From Macrophomina tecta (Eukaryota > Ascomycota > Dothideomycetes > Botryosphaeriales > Botryosphaeriaceae), in NCBI GenBank assembly GCA_024180945.1, contig JAKSGN010000005.1, positions 3,782,001 to 3,846,000 of the forward strand: a stretch of DNA of 64,000 nucleotides, read 5' to 3'. This document shows positions 21,697-33,900 of the stretch, one piece after another; position 1 is the first letter of the stretch, and every line of letters starts with the position of its first letter. A program made the translations under genes and the position numbers. The notes beneath the pieces were generated by a model. That model was not told the DNA's origin, ran no database searches, and saw only the letters and a list, made by a program, of their open reading frames with translations.

Positions 21697-23983
21697 ATGT
21701 CGACGCCACTGTCGCCCTCCACCACTTTCTCCTTCAAGACCCCAACCACCGCTCGCCATCGCGCTGTCAGCAACCTCTCGCACACTTCGCCCAAATCGCC
21801 TCTGATCAAGATGGACGACAACACCGGCGTCGATTCTCCCAGCTCACCCTTCATATCTCTGGTCGATCAGGAGAACCTCCCACCCACGGCCACTCGCAGT
21901 GATAGCAAAGCCGGTGACTCCAAGCTCGTCGATGGCGACAGGTCAACACAATCCGCGCGCAAGGCATCCGTTGATATACTCTCGCCCATCAAGACGTCGC
22001 GCATGAACAGCCGCTCCCCAAGCAAACGATCTTCTGCCGTAGAACAGCAAGTCGAAGTTGCCGAGCCCGCAGCACCCGCCGTGCCCATCGACGCCGAGCC
22101 TACTCTGCGCGACAATGAGGGGCTTACCGTGGCCATCGACACCATGGAGCAGGAGAAGATGAACGCAACTTTCAGCGACATTTCCTACTACCAGAACGCA
22201 CACGAGTCCATTGAGGACCATGGCGACGGAAGCGATGCCGACAACACTTGCTTCAGCAATTTCTCCGAAATCCCAAACACAGACATGACTATGTTCGCAA
22301 AGCTTGGGAACAGGAGCCCCACCAAGCAGCTTTTCTCGAGTGTAAGAATATTCTGCGAAATCACAACTCCAAAACCTGGAATGGTACGCTGACATCAACA
22401 AGGCCAAAACTCCTCGTAAGACTCCCGGAACCCCGGGCACAGCACGGAAGCGCGAGTACCACGGCTATGACCGGTCGCCATCCCCAACCCCGCGCCGCCA
22501 CAAGAGCCCGTCTGTCATCGAGAGGGATGGCGACACCACAAACTTGCTCCTGGATTTCACCGAGCAGATCCAGAGCTTCTCCGCCGCGAGTCGCAAGTCT
22601 CCTTCGAAGCGCCACTCCCCCTCCAAGTCTGCTGGCGGTGAAGCAAGTCTGCGAAACTACCTCAGCAACCAGCGTTCGCCAGCTAAGAATGGCACTGAAC
22701 CCTCCACGCCTCGCCGACAGAGCAACTTGCTCAATCTACTTGATTTTGAGCTGCCTCCCATGCCGACTCCCAGATCAGTTCCCACCATCACTGTCCGCGA
22801 AATGGAGCAGATGAAGTCGAACTATCAGTCGCAAATCTCGTCCCTCACCGCAACGCTGAGTGGACGCGCCGCAGAAGTGGAGAGCCTGAAGAAGGCTGTC
22901 GCAGATGCTGAGCGCCGCGTCGGAATGGCTCAGGAGACAGTGCGCGAGGAGAAGGCCGCCCGCGAACATGCCGAAAAGGAAAAGTCGGAGTGGGAGAGGC
23001 GTGGCGTGGAAGTGGAGGAAGTCCTCCGCAGCATTCGTGAGGAGGTCTACAGAAGCGACAAGGAGCGCGATGAGCTCCTCCGCAAACTCGAGGAGAGCGA
23101 GCGCCGGGCTGAGGAAGCAGAGGCACGCGCCGCAGAGCACGAGACGCGCGCTCTGGAAGCTGAGAGCAAGGTCGTCGATCAGAGCATCATGACGACCGCC
23201 GATAGTAGCGACAAGGGCCCGCGCTACACGGCCGAGGAGGTCCAGCGCCAGATCGATGACAAGGTCGCCACGCTCTGCCGCGAGCTGCACGTCGTCTACA
23301 AGAAGAAGCACGAGACCAAGGTCGCCGCTCTTAAGAAATCCTACGAATCTAAGTCGGAGAAGAAGCACGCCGAGCTCACCCGCAAGGTCGAGGAGCTTAG
23401 CAAGCAAATTAAAGACCTCCAGGCCCGCAAGGACGATGCTGCCACAAGCCTCACTGGAACCCTGCCGGAAGGCTTCGACCCTCAGGCTGCCGCCAACCGC
23501 GAAGCAGACCTCAGACGCCTCGAAGAACAGAAGTCGGAAATCGAGCTGCAGAATGCACGCCTTGCCGGCCTGGAAGGCCAAATCGAAGCCGTCCGCGCCG
23601 AGCGCGCGCAGCTACTCAACGAGCTCGAAACGGAACGCCGCGAGAAGGGCGAGCTCGTAGCCGCCGTCGACGAGATGCTCTCGCTGCAAGCCGAGGACGC
23701 TGCGACGCCGCGCCAGCAGGCTGTCGTCGAGGATTTCCGCCGTAGCGTTAGCGGTGCCAGGGAAGTTGTTGCTGCTGCTGGTACCGGCGCCCAGTCCGAG
23801 CTCCGTAGCAGTGGGATCGGCAAGCCGTCTGGTTTACGCGGTCCGGGATTCGGTTTTGGAGGTGAAAGTAGGATCGGGAGGGGCGTCGGTGCGTCGGGCT
23901 TGAATAGAAGCGGCGGGCCGCCGAAAAGCAGGATGATGTCGAGTATTGAGCGAATGGGCATGGCCGGGAGGGGTCATGAGTAA
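21697..23983 (+). CDS. Coiled-coil spindle pole body protein, Cut12/TACC-like
   Basis: Exons 21697-22341 and 22403-23983 join between codons (donor GTAAGA, acceptor AAG), giving 741 residues. The N-terminal third is disordered with many SP/TP sites (SPSSPFISLVDQENLPP, TPRKTPGTPGTARKREY), likely targets of proline-directed kinases. A conserved block FELPPMPTPRSVPTITVREM opens a long coiled coil from about residue 360 to 690. This contains VATLCRELHVVYKKKHETKV and AALKKSYESKSEKKHAELTR, reminiscent of the TACC/Alp7 C-terminus and of the Cut12-type spindle pole body family. The last ~70 residues are Gly/Ser/Arg-rich (GRGVGASGLNRSGGPPKSR), as in microtubule-associated tails. Its role is probably at the spindle pole or on microtubules in mitosis; which of the two families it belongs to is not settled by eye. 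Confidence 0.72.
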
Positions 23984-24605
23984 GGGCTGCGGTGTTTGGA
24001 ATGTACAGGGGGTTTTGCTTGATACAAAACGCTTGGATGGTGTCAAGGAGAACAATGACTTGTAATGTGAGGATGGGGAAAGTTCACCATTGGGTCAATG
24101 GAGTCAGGGCGGCGTTTTCTCCTGGAATGGAGTACATTTTGTGGAACCTTTTGGATGGGGCTGGGAGTGTTGATGATCAGGTTCTGTTGTTATGGGTAAG
24201 TTTGGATCGGGTTTGGTTTTTGTAACGAAGTTCTCACGAATGTCGATACCACCTTTTTTTTTGTTCTGCTACTCCTGTGCCAAAAAAAAAAAAAAGTTAC
24301 TGTCCCCTTTTGCTTACTCTCGATGAGCATATCCATGACCTCAAGCATCCAGACTTAAATGATCAGTAGCACTGAGGGTCTCATAGATACTTACTCCCGT
24401 GCATTTTGAATGAATCTTCTGGCAGATTGTAACCATTGAATGCTTCTTCTTTGTTGGTCTTTCCGCTTCAGCTCCTGCAGCCCGCCCCTTCACATCTATG
24501 GGTATCATTTTACTCACTGAGAAATATCTCTTTCCCGGCCCTTCTTGCTCGTCTTAGTGCTGCAACCTCCGGATCACCAACTTCTTGATTCTCCACCGCC
24601 GCCTT
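23984..24605. other. Convergent 3' spacer
   Basis: 620 bp between the 3' ends of the spindle-pole gene (+) and NSE1 (-). It contains T- and A-runs near 24254-24264 and 24282-24294. No gene is seen. Confidence 0.5.
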
Positions 24606-25807
24606 TTACTCGGAATCATCTGCATCAACCATAGTCATTCTCCCCGACGACGAGGCAGCCGTCGCAGTGCTCGTGCGATTCCGATTCTGCGGCTTAGCAG
24701 CGCGCTCACCCACGAAATTCTGCTCCGTCCACTCGGCCTTGCAGACTGGACACTTCTTATCCGGAAGCGCGCGGAAGAACTGGCGCACGCAAGCGTCGTG
24801 CAGTCTGCAGCGACAATCTCTGTTGGAGCAGCGTTGGCCCTGATGCAAAATCGAGAGATATCAGCAACACGCTCGGCCAGATTGCCCGGTTTCTGCAACT
24901 GGAGTCAGATGCACCACTCACCACCGTCACAATCTCCCTACACGCCTCACACATCTTCACCCTCTCAACGCCCTCATCCCCGCTCTCGTCTGGGTTCGCC
25001 GGCTCGTTGTACGTCTCGATCAGCCAGCCGCGCAGCTCCATCAGCGCTCTGGGCGAGAGGCTCAGGTAGCCCCTGGCGCTCTTGTCGAACCACCCTTCCT
25101 CGACCAGGTCGTCCAACACCTTCTGCGCCTGCGCCATCGTCAGCGACGCCCCCGCCGACCCCTGCGTCTCGCCGTCGCCGTCGCCGTCGCCTCCTCCTAC
25201 ACCGGAATCCCGGTTGCGCGCCGGCGCTCTTTTGTGCAGTTGGAGGGCTTGCATGCCGGTTAGCGCCATGATCTCGGCGCGCCGCGTGTTGTACGTCTCG
25301 AACATGGCGTCGAGCAGGCGTTTGACGTAGGCGATTTCGTCTGGCGTGTGAGTTGTGGCGAGCTGCGTGAGGGCGTCGGAGGTCGTGTTGACGAGGGCCC
25401 AGACGAGGGGGGCGGGTTCGTGGTGGGTGTCTTGGTCGCTAGAGGAGGAAGGTAAGGTCGTCTGCGGGCGGGTGGAGCGGATTTCGAGGTCGAGTGGTGA
25501 GAGAGAGGCGTTGAGGACGGAGATGTAGGTTTGGAAGTCGGCTTCGGTTATGTCGGCCGCGGAGATGGGTCGGTTTTCTGATTAGAGGGACATGGTTTAG
25601 TGACTGTGGAGGAGGTGAAATTGATTCATTTTTGAAAGATGGAGAGGGGACTGGTGCGTGTGGGGTGTGGTGCGTTTTACCGTCGCGAGCGGAGAGGATG
25701 GCAGCGAGGATCGGCTGGGCTTCCTCGAAGGTCATGACGGACCGGGCGAGGAAAGCTTGGAGGAACGCCCGGTGGCTGTTGTTGTATGCGGACTCGATGT
25801 CTGCCAT
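24606..25807 (-). CDS. NSE1: Smc5/6 complex non-SMC subunit Nse1 (RING-like E3 ligase)
   Basis: Exons 25807-25681, 25577-24922 and 24839-24606 join in phase, giving 338 residues. The start MADIESAYNNSHRAFLQAFL is the first ATG that fits the family. The N-terminus carries winged-helix segments (SVMTFEEAQPILAAILSARD; AQAQKVLDDLVEEGWFDKS, then GYLSLSPRALMELRGWLIET). The C-terminus is a variant RING: CEAC, then across the last splice RCSNRDCRCRLHDACV, and CPVC, in a C4HC3 order. Nse1 pairs with Nse3 and Nse4 in the Smc5/6 complex, which acts in DNA repair and replication-fork stability. A run of Gly-Asp repeats near residue 190 is a low-complexity insertion. The final ~30 residues are a Thr/Ser/Ala tail ending DADDSE. 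Confidence 0.92.
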
Positions 25808-26356
25808 GGCGCCTGGATTTGTGGGGAATTGCCTGCCGGGGCTCGTGGAGGTTACAAGAAAAGAGGTCGGAGGGCGTCGCGTCGCGGGAGACGGGGAGAC
25901 GCGTCTCAGGTCCGTGCACGAAACCCCGAACTGCGTCATGCGTCAAAGTGGTGAAGGCAGCACTGTTTTGTCGTACTGTGCGTCGGGTGCCGCACGATAA
26001 GAGTACAGTAATAACGAACTCACGGAAAACACACCAATGAATTGACAGGTACAGCAGAATAATAATATACAGCACACACAAAAGTCCACGATCTCTAGAA
26101 TGTCTACGCTTTTAGGTAACGCCCGTTAAATGTTACACACTGCCCTCTCCCTCCGTTCAATCTATGAGCTCGCACGGATTTCTACTGATACAAGCGAGTG
26201 CATGCCGTGGTCATGACTATCTAAAACGGTATATCTTTCAACGATTGACTGGAATGTCGCCAACTCCTTCAATCCAAAACGCCAAAGAGGTCGCTACGCG
26301 CCTAGCAATTTAATTGGCCCGCAGAAGTAATAAGTCAGAATGCGATGAGAAGCAAA
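25808..26356. other. Spacer between NSE1 promoter and deaminase 3' end
   Basis: 550 bp, AT-richer than its surroundings. It holds the NSE1 promoter and the 3' flank of the deaminase gene. No coding pattern. Confidence 0.45.
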
Positions 26357-27923
26357 TTAGCCGGCAAGCGGGGCGACGCGGGCACCCATGCGCTGGACCG
26401 GGACATCATCGGGGATAGCCTGGAAGTCAATGGATGGCTCGACCGGCGAGATGCGGCTGGCCATGCTCTCGAGCACCGGCTCGGGGGTCGGCGAGCGACT
26501 GATAGACTGGGGGTTGGGGTTGGGGACGAGCAGCGGGACCTGGAAGGACGTCGGCTTGACGGCTTTGGGGCTGAGAGGGCTGTTGAGCTCCTCGCGGATG
26601 GTGCTGCGCTTCGCGGTGATGCGGGCCTCCGAGGGCAGCATCTGCTCGAAGCCGAGGCGGCGGGCGACCTTCTCGATCGACTTGAAGTAGCGGACCGTCT
26701 TGACCTTCAGCTCGAGCGTGGCGTCCTCGTCGACGACGAGCATGGGGTGCTGGTGCTGTTGCAGGGCGGAGAGGGTCCACATGTGGTTGATGCCCTCTTC
26801 GACGCACTTTTGCAGAGCGAGCGCCTTGTGCGCGCCAGTGATGATGATGATGACCTCGCGGGCGTCCATAACGGTGCCGACGCCGACAGTCAGGGCCATC
26901 GCAGGGACTTGGGAGATGTCGTTGCCAAAGAAGCGAGAGTTCGCAAGGATGGTGTCGTACGCCAGCGTCTTGACTCGGGTGCGTGATGCCAGCGATGAGC
27001 CAGGCTCGTTGAAGGCGATGTGGCCATCTGCGCCAATGCCACCCAGGAACAGCTCAATGCCGCCGACGGCCTTGATCTTCTCCTCGTACGCGAGGCATTC
27101 AGCTTCCAAGTCAGGTGCGTTGCCGTTCAAGATGTTGATATTGGCCGGGTCCAGGTCGACGTGGGAGAACAAGTGCTTGTACATGAAGCTGTGATACGAT
27201 TCCGGGTGCTCGCGTGGGATGCCAACGTACTCGTCCTAGCAGGTGTCAGTGCTCGTGTCTGCCGCATCCGAATTGGGCTGGATGATTGGTCGGGATCGAC
27301 ACCAGTGTGCTCGCGCACCAAGCCGCCCCTTTGTTCCAGCGGGGCCATGAATGACTTGTCTTGAAGCGTGCAGCAGCTCGTGTCACGAATGGGCAAGACT
27401 GGCGTCCTTCATTGGCCCCGAGTGTATGGTGCGCTAGCATCTGCAAGCAATAGTGGTGTCTGTGCTTTCCTCCCGGGGGATACGAAGAAAATGGATATTT
27501 ATAGACGTCGTGCGACGTGAGCGAGAAGGAAAAGTCGGGTCGTACCATGTTGAACGTGACGACGTTCCGGAACGAGACCTCGCCATTCTTGAACTTTTGC
27601 ACCAGCAGCTTGTAGATGATCTCGGGGCTGCTGCCGGTTGGCAAGCCCAGGACGAAGGGCTTCTCGGGCGTAGGCTCGAAGGCATTGATCCGCTCTACGG
27701 TATACGGAAAGGCATCATGTCAAAACATTTTTTCTACGAAGATAGAGCAAACACGACTACGAGACGGGGCGTGCAGCGGGGTGCTGGTGGAGAGACCCGG
27801 ACATACCGACAATGTAGTCTGCTATATACTTGGACGCAGCCTGGGGATCTTCACGGATGATGAGCCTCCTAATGGTGATTGGGTCAGCACTAGCCGCGCA
27901 GCCTCACTGGAGCAAGCTTACAT
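26357..27923 (-). CDS. Glucosamine-6-phosphate deaminase
   Basis: Four exons join in phase: 27923-27922 (the AT of the start codon), 27868-27807, 27694-27546 and 27235-26357, giving 363 residues. The first codon is made by splicing AT to G, so the protein begins [20 protein letters not shown]. Family hallmarks follow: [18 protein letters not shown] (phosphate-binding loop), [20 protein letters not shown], and [17 protein letters not shown]. The enzyme turns glucosamine-6-phosphate into fructose-6-phosphate and ammonia, the last step of GlcNAc catabolism. Compared with bacterial NagB (about 265 residues) there is a C-terminal extension of ~90 residues, partly disordered ([20 protein letters not shown]). 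The gene is divergent from the transporter and is the left end of the GlcNAc cluster; the Trichoderma equivalent is called dam1. Confidence 0.95.
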
Positions 27924-29162
27924 GATGATGGAGCGGTGCAGGGTGTATTAGGCGTCCGGATACGGTAGGGCGGATGGGATCAAAAATAGAATGGGGCGGC
28001 AGCTGGAGAGCAGTTCTCACTTGAGCCCGCCCGTTTCTGGGGCTCCACGAGGGTTTTTACATGGACTGGTAGCATCACCGTCGGCGGCGTTGCCACTGAA
28101 AGCCAGCGGCCTCATGGCCGTCATCGGCGAAAGTGTGCCGGATTGGCGGCGCTTCATTGGGCGACTGGCCGGTGTTGTCGGGGTAGTCGGTGCATCATCA
28201 TGGTGTTACCATACGACGCCGATGCTCGATTGGCGTGCGGCCTTCTGCCCCCATCGCCGGGCGCACACCCTCACTGCAAAGTCACGATGGCCGGCAGCGG
28301 CAGCGGCCGTGGTCCCCACTGGCACGCCGTCATACCACGCGGCGGGCGCAACGCAGACCGGGGGCGGTCGTGCAATGCCCTCCCCCGCCTGGCGATATCC
28401 GGGCGAGTCAGCGGGGTCGCAGCTGGAGATAGTCGCGGTGCCCGTCTGCGACAGTGTTATCTGGGCGTCGCGGGCTTCTTGGCTCGGTGTTGCGTCCAGC
28501 GCGCGAGGGCGCGGGTGGCTGGTGATCAAAGGGTTACATCTGGGAGGGGTTCGGTGGCTTGCTCGACCGTTGCAGCTGCGGGCGTGGAGCGATTGGCGAG
28601 TGGCAGCGGCGAGCGATTGACTGTCTTGCGCCGGCTCTGCGGTGCAGCGGCCGAGGGCGCCAGCACTTCTGGGCAACCCCCCGGCCGGGGCTTGCTTCCT
28701 CCTCTGCCCCGTCCTCGAGCCCTGCGCCCTGAGCCTCCGCCAGCCGGCCTGTCCGATCAGCCCTCCGCGCGCATGCCGAGCCTCCGTATTTGTGTGCAGC
28801 AGCCGAGCAAGCGCGTCTTATCGCTGTCCAGCTGAGCCGCTCGTTGGCTGATCCGGCCTGCTGCTATCTCTCGCCCTCTGCTCCTTGCGCCGCCCGAGCG
28901 TCGTGCGGAGGAAGCTTGGTGACCGCTAGCGCTCCGCCGGGGCACGACCACGCCACGGCCTGCCTGCAATATATAGAACACGCTCCTGCTCGTGTGCCCA
29001 TGGCCTGGCCACGCCCTCCCTCGACCAAGTGACACCTCGTCCGACGCCGCCCCAGCGGTCCCTTTGCCTCCAGCTCTCGCCGCTGTCTCCACCGCGCCTC
29101 CCCTATCTGCGCCTGTCCCCACCCGGCCCCAGCGCAGCTCTCACCACCTGCCCACGCCCGCC
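27924..29162. promoter_or_regulatory. Shared divergent promoter of deaminase and transporter
   Basis: 1.24 kb, GC-rich, between two cluster genes transcribed away from each other. A common regulator could act here. Long open stretches on both strands look like the by-product of high GC, with no protein motif. The last ~180 bp before the transporter ATG are rich in CCCC/CTC blocks. Confidence 0.5.
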
Positions 29163-30918
29163 ATGGCCGACAAAGAAAAGTCCTCCAAGGCCGAGGAGCG
29201 CCCTGCTTCCGGGTCCCCTCCGCCCTACGTCGACGAAGGCGGCGTCGTCGATTCGCGCAAGACGTCATGGAAGTACCGCGAGGTCAACATCCTGGGACAC
29301 AAGGTCTGGTACGCGTCGCCCGCCATCCAGCTGGGCATTGTGTCGTTTGTGTGCTTCATGTGCCCCGGCATGTTCAATGCGCTGTCCGGCATGGGTGGCG
29401 GTGGTCAGGTCGACACCGAGGCTGCCAACAAGGCGAACATTGCCCTGTACTCGACCTTCGCCGTCGTTGGCTTCTTCGCCGGCACCATTGCCAACGTCCT
29501 GGGCGTGAAGTTTGCCCTCGGATTCGGTGGGCTGGGTTACGGCATCTATGTGGCCTCCTTCCTTAGCTTCTCGCACACCCAAAACTACGGCTTTACCGTC
29601 TTCGCGGGCGCATTCCTCGGTGTGTGCGCCGGTCTCCTGTGGTGCGCCCAGGGCGCCATCATGATGTCGTATCCGCCCGAGGCATCCAAGGGTCGCTACA
29701 TTTCGTGGTTCTGGATGATTTTCAACCTGGGAGCCGTCATTGGAAGTCTGGTAAGCCAAATCCGCCCAGCCGGGTTACAAGTGTGGCATTGCCACGCGCT
29801 GAGCTTCGAGAAGCCTTTCAACGGTGTCCCGTGCTAACCAATTCCGGCCCCGTTGCAGATTCCCCTGGGCCAGAATATCCACACCACGACCGCTAGCACG
29901 GTTAGCGACGGTACCTACATTGGCTTCCTTATCCTAACCCTCATCGGTGCTGGCCTTGCCTTCACTCTCGTCAGTGCGAAGAGCGTCGTCCGTGAGGATG
30001 GTTCGCACATCATTTTGATGAAGAACCCCAGCTGGAAGACCGAGCTCACTGGCCTGCTCGAGACTTTCGTCTCCGACCCCTACATCATCGCCCTCTTCCC
30101 CATGTTCTTCGCCTCCAATTGGTTTTACACCTACCATTTCAACGACGTCAACGCCGCCTACTTCAACACCCGCACTCGCGCCCTCAACAACACTCTGTAC
30201 TACATCATGCAGATCGTTGCCGCTTTCATCTTCGGTTATGCTCTCGACCAGAAGAATTTCCGCCGCACCACCCGCGCCAAGGGTGTCTGGGTCGTCCTGA
30301 TGGTCCTGACCATGGCTATCTGGGGCGGTGGCTACGCGTTCCAGAAGACCTACACCCGTGACCAAGCCTCGAGCTCCGGCTTCGTCGTCAAGGACTGGGC
30401 CCACAGCGGCTACATCGGCCCTATGTTCCTGTACATGTTCTACGGCTTCTATGACGCTGCATGGCAGACCTCGGTTTACTGGTAAGTCCAATCTCTCACG
30501 AAGTCCCTCCTCTTCCCCTGCAAAAAAAAAAAAAAAAAAAATAAGCATCCCTTTCGCTAACCAGCCATGCGCCAACAGGCTCATGGGCGCCATGACTAAC
30601 AACGGCCGCAAGCTCGCCAACTTCGCTGGCTTCTATAAGGGCATCCAGTCGGCCGGTGCTGCCATCATCTGGGCTCTCGACCTCAAGAAACTGCCTTTCA
30701 TGAACCTGTTTGCCTCATGCTGGGCTCTGCTCGCCGGCAGTCTCGTCATCGCTCTCCCGGTCATTCTCATCAAGATCCAGGATCATGTTTCTCTTGAGGA
30801 GGATCTCAAGTTCACCGACGAGAGCTTGACCGACATCGCTCCCCAGGGCACGGCGGCCTATGAGAACGCGACGGCGACGACGACGACGACGACGACGGGG
30901 ACGATGACTAAGAATTAA
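29163..30918 (+). CDS. UNC93-like (DUF895) MFS transporter; candidate GlcNAc permease
   Basis: Exons 29163-29750, 29859-30481 and 30579-30918 join in phase, giving 516 residues. After a hydrophilic start (MADKEKSSKAEERPASGSPP) come about twelve membrane segments. The first, SPAIQLGIVSFVCFMCPGMF, is followed by NALSGMGGGGQVD, the signature opening of fungal UNC93-like proteins. Later parts include SYPPEASKGRYISWFWMIFN and the central FASNWFYTYHFNDVNAAYFN. It sits between the deaminase and the hexokinase genes, so a role as the cluster's GlcNAc uptake carrier (Ngt1-type) is the natural inference from position, not proof. The C-terminus ends in a Thr tract coded by an (ACG)n-type repeat. Intron 2 contains a run of 20 A. 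Confidence 0.85.
30522..30541 (+). repeat. A20 tract within transporter intron 2
   Basis: Twenty adenines inside the second intron of the transporter gene (30482-30578). Confidence 0.9.
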
Positions 30919-33900
30919 AGTTCTAAATGCAGATTTTTGTTTTGCACCCTTTCTTGTTCTTATTTGCTTATTTGCTAAGTCGAAAGGACGCTTTTTGTAA
31001 TTTACTTTATGGAATGATGACGGATGGGATGGCTGATTGTGATAAGGAAGGCGGTTACCGACACCATGATGAGGACGATTCCAAGCGCGTTGCTGCTGTT
31101 GCTATGAGCTGCATTTCTAGGGGTTTCAAGCGCGTCACGGGCGTTTGCGGCCTTTTCTTTTCTCTATGGAGGATCGGGTCATTGATGAGACGTTGGGTAT
31201 GAGAAACGATATCATGGTAGGGGTTGGATGGGACGAGATAGGTGGAACCTATGGGAGTCACTGGCTCTACAAGGATATTGAACGTCTCTCTTTTTCTTCG
31301 ACGCCATTTTTCCAGACACTCCGAGGAAGTTCTTGTTTGTTTTTTTGACCACAGGTGAAATTGAGGGATTGTTTGCTTTTCCGCCCTTCGAAATTCCAGC
31401 GCGCACGAGGATGCACGCATCTGTGATCGCACTACACAAGTATCCGCATCCCTTGCTTTCTTTTTTGCTCTTGCTCTGCAAGAGAAGGTCCAGATGTGCG
31501 CCTTTCTCTCCCCCTCTTCACAGCTATTGTCATCACCATGCCCTCTTTTTTTTTTTTTTTTTTTCCCTCCCTCCACAAGCGGAGTTTCCCGCGGGAGAAA
31601 GCGACAAAACATCCAGAGGCACCCGCGCCAAACAGCGCCGCCAGGTTTCAGACAAGACAGTTACATGCACACATGAGATACCGTTATCTCTGCATCCACC
31701 ACCATCATCATCATCACATCCTCCCCCTTCCCGCTGCTGCCCGCCACGCTTATCGCCAATGGTTCCTACCAACGCCAGCACAGTCCAGTGGTACATGGCT
31801 AACGTTCACACGTGCGCTGATGCCGCCCCGTGTCTCTTTTAAGTCACATCAAAGACGAAAAGATAAGAAACAAAAGTAAGAATTTCCGTGTACGGTAATC
31901 TGGGCACACGAAACCAAACGACAAACGCATGCCCGCGGAGCCTGCGTGGACAGGAAGGATCTGCCTGATCTTGGCACGTGTCCCGCTCATGACGGGAAAA
32001 GCCAGATCCAGAACGGCTTGGAAGGGCAGGGGCTAGGACGTGGTTCGCAGATACGCGGGTAGCATGTGGCATGGGGAGGGGCAAGCAACTTAAAATGCTG
32101 AGAGGCTGAGGGGCGTTTTCTATCGGTTGCAACGTCGCTTGTTAGGTAGCGAGGCAGTTATTTGATGGCGTGCTTACGTCAGGAAATACTCGTCTGAGGT
32201 TACGGTTTGTGGCTGCTGTTGCAACGGGCATGGAGATGGAGCTGTTAACGAGAGGCTCGTTTAATCAAGCCCGTACGGAACTGTGGGCATCTGCTACACT
32301 GATGGTACGGGAAGGAAAAAATTTGGTGTGCCGCTCGTCGTCGGGAAGAAGCCGGAGAAGCGTGCCTGGCAGGGAGAGGATGCGGATTGGCAGGTCATGC
32401 GGACGAGTGAGAAATGTGTTGATCGGCGTACGAGGGAAGACACCCTGCCATCAGCACAGGGCGTCATTCGGACATACTTTGTGGGGAGGCGGGGGCGGAA
32501 GGGCAACGGACGGCAGCGACGACGACACTGATGGTGGAGATGTGTGTGGGGGGGAAGGAGTGTTCTGCGGCTCTTGCGAGTGCAACTGCTACGTTATGTG
32601 ACTCGCTACGATATGTAGCATCGCCTTCCGTAATCGGAAGCATGCGGAAATTGGGGAGACGATGTGAAAGACTTGTCGGGAAATAAAATCCTGCTTGGCG
32701 GAATTTGGGGTGTTTGTAGGAGAGGAATAGGCTTCTGCTTACTAAATTTAATGGTCCTTACGTTACCATGGAACTTCCCGTCAAGGACCTTACACAAAAC
32801 GACATGCTGAGGCACCTTTAATAATGTCACTCGCCCATCATGTTGCTCAGAGGAAGCTGGGCCTGACCGTTGCCATAGCCGTCTTTGCGAACCGGGCAGC
32901 TGTGCATGGAGCAGAGAGAAAAAAAAAAATGAGCAGTCTCATGCTGAGCAGAATGGCTGGCTCGGCTCAGCTTTCACAGTAAAGGGGCGGCGAACAGTCC
33001 GGCGCCAGGCCCAGCCCGCATACTGTGGAATCTGGCAGCGAAGTTTCCCAGCCTTTGTGTGGTGTTGGTGACCATCTGAGGTCGAACAAATAACGAGGCG
33101 GTGAGAGCGCATGAACTTGAACTACAGCCTGACGCATTCCTAGGCAACTCATCGCCCTTTGCTCCCTCTCCACTGGACTGTTAGCCTCATCACATGTGAG
33201 GGAGGTGGGGCGTCGATAGAATTAGGTGGTGCCGGTAACGCCGACGGCGACTCAAAGTTGAGGAAAATTTCGAAGCACGGCGTTTCTTGAGGTTCATGCT
33301 GGCTCTAAAGCATGCGACCAGTGTGTCATGGACGTAGGAGAATGGTGAAACGACCAAAAGGCTGACGAAAGAAACCCAACCACGTCGTGTTCGATGGTCG
33401 TAGAATGCCTCAGGTTCTGTGTGGGACAGGGCGCCCAATGGCCAATGGTAGTGCTTCTGAAACGGCGTCACAACGGCTGGGGCCTAACAAGCGCGGCAGG
33501 GCCGACAGAAGGTTTGTGGTTCCATGCTTCTGGAAGCACCAGCGGCATTTGCCCTGCAGCTAGAGCGCTTCAGTGTCTGTGAGGGGCCGCAGACTCGGTG
33601 GCAAAAGGCGGGCAGACGACGCGGCGCGTCGAGCCTTGAAGCAGCTGGCCCGCTGTCTTCAGCTGCGAGGGTCAATTGGGTAACAGTGCGCGTGGTGGTG
33701 CCCGGGCGGTTAGTTCCAAGAAGCGAGGACTTTGCGAGCAGCAAGTGCCCCGCACGACGTAAGCATGGCATGGCGGGTTGGGCACATCTCCAGGTTCTGT
33801 GAGATGGTTCCACGGCCGAGGCGTAATCAAGCCGGTGGAGGGTTTGCCGGTCACGCCAGGACGCGTTTTGGGTTCTCCGGGCAGCAGCCGAGATCTGGGC

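Noticed and set aside
22775..23581. 268-codon open frame antisense to the spindle-pole gene
   Set aside because: Mirror of coiled-coil codons (Leu-rich antisense translation); no independent start context or motif.
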